In this document: one piece after another, positions 1 to 5,295 of the stretch | Numbering within the stretch: the first letter of the stretch is position 1 | Layout: each line of letters begins with the position of its first letter | Origin: Acidobacteriota bacterium | Lineage (GTDB): Bacteria > Acidobacteriota > Vicinamibacteria > Vicinamibacterales > CAVVIG01 | DNA length: 5,457 nucleotides | Direction of reading: 5' to 3' | Assembly: GCA_003223775.1 (NCBI GenBank) | Contig: QHWK01000394.1 | Coordinates: 1 to 5,457 of the forward strand | Made by a program: the position numbers and the translations under genes | The notes under the pieces: model-generated | What the model was told of the DNA's origin: nothing | Database searches by the model: none | The model's input: the letters and a program-made list of their open reading frames with translations, nothing else

Positions 1-1059
1 CGGCCGCTCCGGCTGGCCGAGGCCGGCGCGCGATCTCTTGATCGCCTGCGCGACGAGCTGCACGGCGTCCGCCTGGCCGAAGACGACGCGGTTCAGCGAT
101 TCCTCGAGCGTGCGCAGCCGATCGCGATCGGACGAGGACGCCTGCCGCGGCGGGATGCGCGCCGCGCGCGCCGCCATCGCCTCGATATCCACGACGTCGA
201 CAACCGCCACCGCGCCCTCGGCGGTTTTCAACCGCGTCACCGCGCCCGCCTCGTCGATCAGATCGATCGCGCTGTCGGGCAGGCGATAGTCCCGCAGGTG
301 CCGCGCGGCGAGCTTCGCGGCCGCCTCGAGCGCCGCATCGGTATACGTCACGGCGTGATGCGCTTCGTAACGCCCACGGAGCCCCGCCAGGATGCGCACC
401 GTCTCGTCGATCGACGGCTCGTCGATCGCGATCTTCTGCAGGCGCCGCGCGAGGGCGCGATCCTTCTCGATGTGCTTGAACTCCTCGAAGGTCGTCGAGC
501 CGATGACGCGCAATTCGCCCGCCGTGAGGAGCGGCTTCATCATCGTCGCGAGATCCATCGTGCCGCCGGTCACCGCGCCCGCGCCGACGGTCGAGTGAAT
601 CTCGTCGATGAAGAGAATCGCCTTGGGCCGGCCCGCGAGCGCCCGGATCACCGCCTTGAAGCGCTCCTCGAAATCGCCGCGGAAGCGCGTGCCGGCGAGG
701 AGCGCGCCGGTGTCGAGCGCGAAGATCTCGGCGCCCTTCAGTTTCTCCTGCACGTCGTCGCCGAGCAGGCGCGCCGCGAGCCCCTCGGCCATCGCCGTTT
801 TGCCGACGCCCGCTTCGCCGACGAACACCGGGTTGTTCTTGCGGCGGCGGCAGAGGACTTCGATCGTGCGCTGCAGCTCCTCCGCGCGGCCGATCAGCGG
901 ATCGAGCAGCCCCTGCCGCGCGCGATCGGTGAGGTTGACGCAGTACGCCGCCAGCGGATCGCGCGAGGTCGTCGACTCCTCGTCGCCCGCGCCGGCGCTC
1001 GCGCCCGCGTCCCGATCGGCGTCGCCCTCGTGCGGCGGCGGCGTCTTCGTCACGCCGTG
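1..1059 (-). CDS. clpA: ClpA, AAA+ D1 module (frame-shifted from its N-domain; runs off the left edge)
   Basis: This is the ATPase part of ClpA, the ring unfoldase that feeds proteins into ClpP in the cytoplasm. Reading right to left, a short acidic linker (GDADRDAGASAGAGDEES) leads into the D1 module. The D1 motifs are the entry motif DPLIGRAEELQRTIEVLCRR, Walker A GEAGVGKT (819-796), Walker B ILFIDEIH (618-595), the sensor stretch RVIGSTTFEEF, the arginine-finger region DRALARRLQKI, and the lid motif LPDSAIDLIDEAGA. The last visible residues, VFGQADAVQLVAQAIKRSRAGLG, match the start of D2 just before its Walker A, so D2 and the C-terminus lie outside the window. The frame is open from a TGA at 1224-1222 down to position 1, but it is not the frame of the N-domain at 1396-1061. 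The first possible start in this frame near the linker is a GTG at 1053-1051, with no Shine-Dalgarno sequence in front. ClpA identity is firm from clpS adjacency and motif order. Whether this copy is intact is doubtful. Confidence 0.9.
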
Positions 1060-1060
1060 G

Positions 1061-1396
1061 CATGATCGCGGCGAGGATGTCGCCCGCGTTCGCTTCCTCG
1101 CGCTGCGCCGCCTGCACGTGCAGGATCGCCGTCTGCAGCACCTGGCGGAACGCGGCGGTCTGCTCGGGCTCGTCGCCGCTGCCGCGCGGCACGCGCTCGA
1201 CCGACGTCTCGAGATACGCGCTCAGGTCGCGGCGCAGCTTGTCGAGATCGGCGCCGCACGCCGTGAGGATCCGCTCGCCGTCCGGATCGTGCGACAGGAC
1301 GTAGAGCAGATGCTCGAGCGTGAGAAAGGCGTGGCGGCGCGACACCGCTTCGCGCAGCGCGATATGAAGGACGACGGCGACGGAGGCAGAGAACAC
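1061..1396 (-). pseudogene. clpA: ClpA N-terminal (Clp_N) domain, truncated and out of frame with D1
   Basis: This is the start of clpA, encoding the helical N-domain that docks ClpS and substrates. A GTG at 1396-1394 is the first usable start after the in-frame clpS stop (1411-1409), with 12 bases between them and an AAGG about 10 bases upstream. The product begins MFSASVAVVLHIALREA and has the Clp_N signature SRRHAFLTLEHLLYVL, then FRQVLQTAILHVQAA and GDILAAIM. In E. coli ClpA the equivalent of this last motif is followed by about 26 more residues (…AAYLLRKHEVSRLDVVNFIS) before 'HG' and the linker. Here the match stops at ATG 1063-1061, and the next recognisable residues (HGVTKTPPPHEGD) begin one base later in another frame. 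I saw no stop in the N-domain frame down to position 1, so ribosomes would make an Arg-rich nonsense tail. Either this is a real disruption of about 77-80 bp or an assembly error. Confidence 0.8.
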
Positions 1397-1408
1397 GGTA
1401 CAGGTACC

Positions 1409-1717
1409 TTACGCTTCTTCGACGGTCGCCTTCAACGGATAGCCGGCGTCGCGGGCGACGGCGGCGACGCGATCGGCTTTGGTTTCCGCGATCTCCCACG
1501 GGTAGACGCCGGCAATCCCGCGTCCGTTCAGGTGCACCTGCATCATGACGCGGTACGCCTCCGCGGGCGATTTCTGGAACAGCGTCTCGAGCACGTCGAC
1601 GACGAACATCATCGGCGTGTAGTCGTCGTTCAGCAGGACGACGTTGTAGAGCGTCGGCTCCTGCTGCTTCGTCTCCGATCGCTGCTGCTCCTTGACGCCG
1701 CCGTCGCTTGTCGCCAC
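1409..1717 (-). CDS. clpS: ClpS, N-degron adaptor of ClpAP
   Basis: ClpS captures proteins with destabilising N-terminal residues and hands them to the ClpA N-domain for degradation. The 102-residue product has a flexible polar N-terminus (residues 1-21, Gln/Glu/Lys-rich), as the family does. The folded core follows: LYNVVLLNDDYTPMMFVVDVL (residues 23-43) contains the N-end-binding NDD (30-32) and Met36, and MMQVHLNGRGIAGVYPWEIA (58-77) contains His62, equivalent to the substrate-binding His of E. coli ClpS. ETKA (78-81) and PLKATVEEA close the protein. Length and motif spacing are normal, so it looks functional. The start is GTG at 1717-1715. Upstream there is only a weak purine stretch (GAGAG), about 8 bases away. 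It is transcribed toward clpA, 12 bases apart and in the same frame as the ClpA N-domain. The repeat element at 1730-1840 ends just 12 bases before this start, so any clpS promoter must lie within or beyond it. Confidence 0.97.
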   Translation of the reverse strand: MATSDGGVKEQQRSETKQQEPTLYNVVLLNDDYTPMMFVVDVLETLFQKSPAEAYRVMMQVHLNGRGIAGVYPWEIAETKADRVAAVARDAGYPLKATVEEA

Positions 1718-1729
1718 GTTGCACTCTCG

Positions 1730-1840
1730 GCATGTAGGGCGAGGCTTTCAGCCTCGCCTGGTCAGATCCTGGATCTGATCCAGGATCAGATCCAGGATCG
1801 GATCCTGGATCACTGACCTTGAAAGGGTCGCCCTACGTGC
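1730..1840. mobile_element. MITE-like palindromic element between pirin and clpS
   Basis: The ends are inverted copies of GCAYGTAGGGCGA (1730-1742 and 1828-1840), matching at 12 of 13 positions, including a perfect 9-bp core GTAGGGCGA/TCGCCCTAC (1734-1742, 1828-1836). Just inside each end is a small hairpin: GGCGAGGCT-TTC-AGCCTCGCC at the left (1738-1758), and at the right a weaker stem with loop GAA and one G-T pair (1815-1829). Next come GGTCA (1760-1764) and TGACC (1814-1818), again inverted, enclosing a 47-bp tandem array. The element has no coding capacity, and I see no clear target-site duplication. This architecture fits a small non-autonomous mobile or REP-like repeat. It could also act as a terminator after pirin or as part of the clpS leader. 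Confirming mobility needs other copies in the genome. Confidence 0.55.
1765..1811. repeat. Four tandem 12-bp units of GATCCWGGATC
   Basis: Four 11-base units, each itself a palindrome around a central A or T, sit at 1765-1775, 1777-1787, 1789-1799 and 1801-1811, separated by single bases T, A and G. The central bases run T, A, A, T, so the array as a whole is also near-palindromic and could form either one long or several short hairpins. It contains eight GATC sites and four CCWGG sites. It forms the core of the larger element at 1730-1840. There are no spacers, so it is not a CRISPR array. Confidence 0.9.
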
Positions 1841-1865
1841 AATGCGCGCCGTGTCCTCTTGAATA

Positions 1866-2774
1866 TCATTTCGCGATGAACGTGTTGTTGCGCAGATCGG
1901 TGAACGCCTGCTGCAGTTCGGCCTCCGTGTTCATCACGATCGGCCCGTACCACGCGACCGGCTCTTCGATCGGCCGACCGGAGACGAGCAGGAAGCGAAT
2001 CCCCTCGTCGCCCGCCTGGACGACGATCTCGTCGCCGCGATCGAACAGCACGAGCGATCGGTTGCCCGTCTCGCCGTCGACGCGCGAGCGCGCGGTGCCG
2101 CCGTCGATCTGCTCGGTCAGCACGCCGCGCGGATCGGACCCGTCGCGAAACGTCCCGGAGCCGGCGAACACGTACGCGAACGCATGGTTCGTCGTCTCGA
2201 CGGCGAGCCGCTTGCGCGCGCCGGGCGGCACCGACACGTCGAGGTACCGCGGATCGGCCGCGACGCCCTCGACCGGACCTTTCTTCCCCCAGAACTCGCC
2301 GCAGATCACGCGCACGCGCGTGCCGTCGTCGTCGGTGATCTCGGGAATATCGCGCGCGAGCACGTCCTGGTAGCGCGGGGCCGTCAGCTTGAGCGAAGAG
2401 GGCAGGTTCGCCCAGAGCTGGAACCCGTGCATGCGGCCGCGCTCGTCGCCGCGCGGCATCTCCTGATGCAGGATGCCGCGGCCCGCAGTCATCCATTGCA
2501 CATCGCCCGCGCCGAGGCTGCCGCGGTTGCCGAGGCTGTCGCCGTGCTCGACGCTGCCGGCGAGGACGTAGGTGATCGTCTCGATCCCGCGGTGCGGATG
2601 CCACGGGAAGCCCTTGAGGTAATCGTCCGGCCGCTCGTTGCGAAAGTCGTCGAGGAGCAGGAACGGATCGAACTCGGTCGTATCGCCGAAGCCGAACGCG
2701 CGCTCCAGCTTGACGCCGGCGCCTTCGATCGTCGGCCTCGTATGTATCACTCGCTTGATCGGTCGAACGGACAT
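1866..2774 (-). CDS. Pirin-family bicupin protein
   Basis: This is a full-length pirin homologue (302 residues, close to the usual 230-300). Pirins are metal-binding double cupins of the cytoplasm. Some bacterial members act as quercetin 2,3-dioxygenases and others modulate metabolic enzymes, so the substrate cannot be assigned here. The N-terminal cupin carries FDPFLLLDDF (residues 35-44), then FPWHPHRGIETITYVLAG with His59 and His61, and GRGILHQEMP with His103 and Glu105. These match the four metal ligands known in pirins. The region RMHGFQLWANLP follows, and the C-terminal cupin ends with the typical AWYGPIVMNTEAELQQAF and a DLRNNTFI tail. The ATG at 2774-2772 is supported by an AGGAG about 8 bases upstream and by the motif VRPIKRVIH at the N-terminus. 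It lies upstream of clpS on the same strand but is separated by a repeat-bearing spacer, so co-transcription is possible, not shown. It is divergent from the secreted-protein gene at 2891. Confidence 0.95.
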   Translation of the reverse strand: MSVRPIKRVIHTRPTIEGAGVKLERAFGFGDTTEFDPFLLLDDFRNERPDDYLKGFPWHPHRGIETITYVLAGSVEHGDSLGNRGSLGAGDVQWMTAGRGILHQEMPRGDERGRMHGFQLWANLPSSLKLTAPRYQDVLARDIPEITDDDGTRVRVICGEFWGKKGPVEGVAADPRYLDVSVPPGARKRLAVETTNHAFAYVFAGSGTFRDGSDPRGVLTEQIDGGTARSRVDGETGNRSLVLFDRGDEIVVQAGDEGIRFLLVSGRPIEEPVAWYGPIVMNTEAELQQAFTDLRNNTFIAK

Positions 2775-2791
2775 TGTGGCGCTCCTGTTCC

Positions 2792-2797
2792 ACTATA
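2792..2797 (-). promoter_or_regulatory. Candidate -10 box for the pirin gene
   Basis: On the minus strand this reads TATAGT, one mismatch from the sigma-70 -10 consensus. It lies just upstream of the AGGAG ribosome site of the pirin gene, which would leave a very short leader. At the expected -35 spacing (2815-2820) I find only AGCTGT, a poor match, so the call rests on a single hexamer. Confidence 0.3.
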
Positions 2798-2807
2798 CCT
2801 GTTGGAT

Positions 2808-2841
2808 GCCAGCCACAGCTCGACTGGCCGGGCTGGCTGGC
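2808..2841. promoter_or_regulatory. Inverted repeat in the divergent pirin / secreted-protein spacer
   Basis: GCCAGCCA (2808-2815) and TGGCTGGC (2834-2841) are perfect 8-bp inverted arms around an 18-base centre. They lie between two divergent genes and overlap the place where a -35 for pirin would fall, as an operator might. In DNA this rich in G and C, an 8-bp repeat can arise by chance, and no regulator gene is next to it. Confidence 0.25.
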
Positions 2842-2878
2842 GGCTCGCTTGCAGCCTCCCGCGTCGACACGTATCAAC

Positions 2879-2886
2879 GAGGGAGG
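2879..2886 (+). promoter_or_regulatory. Strong ribosome binding site for the secreted protein
   Basis: GAGGGAGG lies directly before the double ATG at 2888 and 2891. Spacing favours the second ATG, which also gives the cleanest signal peptide (Met-Lys-Arg then a hydrophobic core). The frame is open upstream as far as 2774, but that stretch overlaps the divergent promoter region and does not look coding. Confidence 0.7.
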
Positions 2887-2890
2887 CATG

Positions 2891-3514
2891 ATGAAACGAA
2901 TCAGTACGATATTGGCGTTCGGGTTCGGCTGCGTCGCGATCGCCGCGGCGCAGACTGCGCCCCCACCGACGTCCAGTTCGGAGCAAACGAGCGCGAACAA
3001 GTCGTCGGACAACACGATTACGGTGACCGGCTGCCTGCAGCGCGGCGATCAGTCGGGCGCCGTGGGCACCACCGGCACGGCTGGCGCGCCGCCCGCGACT
3101 GCGTCGCGTTCGCAGTCAGAAGCAGGGAACAGTGCGTCGTTCATCCTGACGAACGCCAAGAGCGGCAGCTCGTCTGATATGAATCGTCCACCTGCCGGCT
3201 CGACGACGGGCGCGCCGACCTCGGCCGGTACGTCGGCGACCGCCGGCACGGCGGGCACGAGCAGCGCGACGGCGCACCCGAGTGCGGCCGCAGGCTCGAA
3301 GTACATCCTCGAACCTGGCACCGCGCAATCCGATCTGACGTCGAACGTCGGGAAGCGCGTCGAAGTGACCGGGACGATCGATTCGAGCGCATCGTCGAGC
3401 TACTCCTCGTCGGCGCCGAGCGCCGCCGGCGCCACGAGCTCGGCATCAGCGAGCCAGAAACTCCGCGTTTCGTCGGTCCGCGTCGTCGGCAGCGACTGCT
3501 CGAGCGAGCAGTAA
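2891..3514 (+). CDS. Small secreted Ser/Thr/Ala-rich protein with a TVTGCL motif
   Basis: I do not recognise a named family. The product is 207 residues. MKRISTILAFGFGCVAIAAA is a clear signal peptide with cleavage expected after Ala20 (AAA|Q), so it is exported. The mature chain has islands of ordered sequence: ITVTGCLQRGD (43-53), FILTNAKSG (about 82-90), KYILEPGTAQSDLTSNVGKRVEVTGTID (137-164) and LRVSSVRVVGSDC (about 191-203). The β-rich pattern and 'vGkrVeVtGtid' suggest a small OB-like barrel; this is inference. Long Ser/Thr/Ala/Gly/Pro stretches separate the islands (about 54-81, 91-136, 165-190). The mature protein has only two cysteines, Cys48 and Cys203, near the two ends of the ordered part, and they could form a disulfide. 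The start is the second of two adjacent ATGs: the GGAGG at 2882-2886 is only one base from ATG 2888 but four from ATG 2891. A 10-bp hairpin follows 16 bases after the stop. Confidence 0.85.
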   Translation: MKRISTILAFGFGCVAIAAAQTAPPPTSSSEQTSANKSSDNTITVTGCLQRGDQSGAVGTTGTAGAPPATASRSQSEAGNSASFILTNAKSGSSSDMNRPPAGSTTGAPTSAGTSATAGTAGTSSATAHPSAAAGSKYILEPGTAQSDLTSNVGKRVEVTGTIDSSASSSYSSSAPSAAGATSSASASQKLRVSSVRVVGSDCSSEQ

Positions 3515-3530
3515 TCGACCGTGTCGCAGC

Positions 3531-3554
3531 GAGGACGGCCCGAGGGCCGTCCTC
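3531..3554 (+). terminator. Perfect 10-bp hairpin after the secreted-protein gene
   Basis: GAGGACGGCC (3531-3540), loop CGAG, GGCCGTCCTC (3545-3554). The stem is perfect and GC-rich and starts 16 bases after the TAA stop, as an intrinsic terminator would. However, no T-run follows. The next bases are TATAATCC, so it may be a weak terminator, a 3'-end stabiliser, or a structure belonging to the sigma-gene promoter. Confidence 0.5.
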
Positions 3555-3560
3555 TATAAT
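3555..3560 (+). promoter_or_regulatory. Perfect TATAAT, candidate -10 box of the sigma-factor gene
   Basis: TATAAT stands out in a GC-rich spacer and lies 80 bases before the preferred sigma ATG (3640), giving a leader of about 70 bases. No TTGACA-like -35 is found 16-19 bases upstream, because that space is filled by the right half and loop of the hairpin at 3531-3554. It is therefore either a promoter depending mainly on the -10 or a chance match. Confidence 0.4.
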
Positions 3561-3639
3561 CCAGAGCGCGCGCCGCCCTGCCGGGGTGGAAACATTGCGG
3601 CTGCGCTCGTCAGCACGCCGCTTGCACCGCCAATCCAAC

Positions 3640-5205
3640 ATGCCTCGCCGGAGGTCGTCCGCCGAGACGCCGCCGCTCGTCCCGTGGGAGCAGCTGCCGC
3701 CGCAGCGCCAGGTCCTCGACTGGCGGCAGCGCGCGAGCGCCTTCGGCATCAATGCACCTACAGACTACGACGCCGACACCAGCGACGACGATTCCGCGTC
3801 CGACGTGGTCGCGGCGCGGCTGCTCAGGATGGATGAGGAGCCGGAGTCCAAGGCGGCGCAGACACTCGACGGCGACGAGGCCGACGGCTTTCGCGCCGAC
3901 GAGCTCGCGGAAGAAGCGCCCGACGAAGCGGTCCGGCGCGAGGACGCCGATCTCGTCCGCATGTATCTGACGCAGGTGGGGCGGCGTCCGCTCCTCACGC
4001 GTGCCGAAGAAGCGAAAGTGGGCGAGCGGCTCGACGCCGCGCGCGCGTCGGTGCTCGGCGCGCTCGCGATGCTGCCGTGCGTGATCGACAACCTGGGCCG
4101 GCTCGCGGATCTGGTGAAGTCCGGCGAAGCGCCGGCCGCGGAGCTGATCCTGCTGCCCGACGGCGGCGAGCTCGCCGCGGGGCGCGTCGCGCCGGTGCTG
4201 CGCGCGATCGATCGCGCGCGGCGGCTGCGGCCGTGCTTCGTCCCGGCGCCGCGCAAGGCGGGGAAGGGGAAGCCGAATCCGCGCGCGCGCCATCGCGAGC
4301 TGCGCGCGCGCACGCTCGTCGCGCGAACGCTGTCGCGCCAGCCGATTCGCGCGTCGGTCATCGACGAGATCGTCGCGAAGCTGCGGCGGCTGTGCGACGA
4401 CAACGACTGCGGCGCGCTGTCGGCGGTCGACGTGCGCACGCGGACGGCGGTCCCGCCGGACGTGTTCCGCGAGCGCGTGCTCGTGGTGATGGCCGCCGAT
4501 CGCGAGCTGCACGAGGTGAAGCGAATCCTGATCGAGTCGAACCTGCGACTGGTCGTGTCGATCGCCAAGCGGTACCTCAATCGCGGCCTCTCGCTGCTCG
4601 ACTTGATCCAGGAGGGCAACATCGGGTTGATGAAGGCCGTCGATCGCTTCCAGCCGTCGCGCGGGCTGCGGTTCTCCACCTACGCGACGTGGTGGATCAG
4701 GCAGGCGATCGGCCGCGGCGTCGCCGACTACGGGCGCACGATCCGGCTGCCGGTGCACGTCATGGAGTCGCTCGGCAAGATCGAGCGCGAGCGGCGCGCC
4801 TTTCGCAAGCGCGAGCAGCGCGATCCGAGCGAGGCGGAGCTCGCGGCGCGCCTGAAGATGCCGGCCGAGAAAGTGCGGCTGCTCGTGGAAGCGTCGCGCG
4901 TGCCGACGTCGCTCGACCTGCCGACGGGCGAAGACGAGGAGACGGCGCTGCGGGAGTTCGTCGTCAACAATGCCGTCGAGTCGCCGGAGGACGAGGCGAT
5001 GCGGCACGAGCTCGCGGAGCGGCTCGAAGAGACGCTCTCGCCGCTCGATACGCGCGAGCGCGAAGTCGTCCGCTTGCGTTTCGGCCTGGGCACCGATCAC
5101 GAGCACACGCTCGCCGAGATCGCGCGCCGGCTGTCCGTCTCCCGTGAACGCGTCCGCCAGATCGAGACAAGGGCGATGGCGAAACTCCGCCCGACGGCGG
5201 CGTAG
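3640..5205 (+). CDS. RpoD-like sigma-70 factor (group 1 or 2)
   Basis: A sigma subunit that directs RNA polymerase to promoters; 521 residues from this start. An acidic N-terminus (about 1-100) shows no recognisable region 1.1. Region 1.2 follows (DADLVRMYLTQVGRRPLLTR, about 102-121). A non-conserved region of about 150 residues (136-290) has a basic patch around RRLRPCFVPAPRKAGKGKP. Region 2 begins at LIESNLRLVVSIAKRYLNRG (297-) with DLIQEGNIGLMKAVDRF, then region 2.4 RFSTYATWWIRQAIGRGVAD (344-363) and region 3 GRTIRLPVHVMESL. Region 4 contains TLAEIARRLSVSRERVRQIE (490-509), an intact helix-turn-helix for the -35 element. Gly358 replaces the Thr that housekeeping RpoD uses with Gln355 for -10 contact, so a secondary sigma is possible. 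Start: ATG 3640 is chosen because codons before it lose the G/C third-position bias. In-frame GTG 3586 and TTG 3595 (GGGGTGGA just before) are alternatives. No ATG here has a good ribosome site. Confidence 0.93.
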   Translation: MPRRRSSAETPPLVPWEQLPPQRQVLDWRQRASAFGINAPTDYDADTSDDDSASDVVAARLLRMDEEPESKAAQTLDGDEADGFRADELAEEAPDEAVRREDADLVRMYLTQVGRRPLLTRAEEAKVGERLDAARASVLGALAMLPCVIDNLGRLADLVKSGEAPAAELILLPDGGELAAGRVAPVLRAIDRARRLRPCFVPAPRKAGKGKPNPRARHRELRARTLVARTLSRQPIRASVIDEIVAKLRRLCDDNDCGALSAVDVRTRTAVPPDVFRERVLVVMAADRELHEVKRILIESNLRLVVSIAKRYLNRGLSLLDLIQEGNIGLMKAVDRFQPSRGLRFSTYATWWIRQAIGRGVADYGRTIRLPVHVMESLGKIERERRAFRKREQRDPSEAELAARLKMPAEKVRLLVEASRVPTSLDLPTGEDEETALREFVVNNAVESPEDEAMRHELAERLEETLSPLDTREREVVRLRFGLGTDHEHTLAEIARRLSVSRERVRQIETRAMAKLRPTAA

Positions 5206-5210
5206 CCGCC
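5196..5210 (+). terminator. Short hairpin at the sigma-factor stop codon
   Basis: GGCGGC (5196-5201), three-base loop, GCCGCC (5205-5210), spanning the TAG stop of the sigma gene. There is no T-run, and the stem is only six G-C pairs, so this is at best a weak terminator between two convergent genes. It may be chance in GC-rich DNA. Confidence 0.2.
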
Positions 5211-5254
5211 TCCCGCGACGGCGATCAAGGCAGAGTTCGCATTTGAAGAATGTG

Positions 5255-5281
5255 TTCTGCGGTCTCTGCGTGTCCTGCGTT
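5255..5281. repeat. Degenerate 9-bp tandem repeat in the convergent spacer
   Basis: The core CTGCG recurs at exact 9-base intervals (5257, 5266, 5275) within units TTCTGCGGT, CTCTGCGTG and TCCTGCGTT. It lies in the 90-bp gap between the sigma gene and the RND gene, which holds nothing else I can recognise. Similar short TCTGYG-type iterations are common in intergenic DNA of environmental bacteria, from general familiarity only. Confidence 0.45.
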
Positions 5282-5295
5282 GTACGTCGGTCGCG

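Noticed and set aside
1055..1066. Programmed +1 frameshift in clpA
   Set aside because: No slippery codon pair or stop at the shift is seen, and about 26 conserved residues are missing at the same spot, which a programmed shift would not explain.
1050..1733. Minus-strand frame of about 227 codons over clpS and the clpA N-domain
   Set aside because: It is the third frame of the same strand, Arg-rich and without motifs. It does not bridge the clpA frameshift.
1765..1811. CRISPR-like array
   Set aside because: Units are 11 bases with single-base separators. There are no spacers and no cas genes.
608..1816. Plus-strand open frame of about 402 codons opposite clpA and clpS, running into the repeat element
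   Set aside because: Composition is Arg/Ser/Ala-rich with no recognisable motif, and it is antisense to well-supported clp genes. Its end merely translates the GATCCWGGATC array.
2849..2877. TTGCAG, 17-base gap, TATCAA as a promoter for the secreted-protein gene
   Set aside because: Both hexamers are poor, and a start point from this -10 would fall inside the ribosome binding site, leaving almost no leader.
1810..3015. Minus-strand frame of about 401 codons overlapping pirin and the secreted-protein gene
   Set aside because: It is a shadow frame. Pirin in the neighbouring frame has all metal ligands, and this product is an Arg-rich string.
3610..5106. Long antisense open frame (about 498 codons) opposite the sigma-factor gene
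   Set aside because: It is a by-product of the strong G/C third-position bias of the sigma gene. The product is a His/Arg/Leu-rich string with no family motif, while the sense strand encodes clear sigma regions 1.2 to 4.
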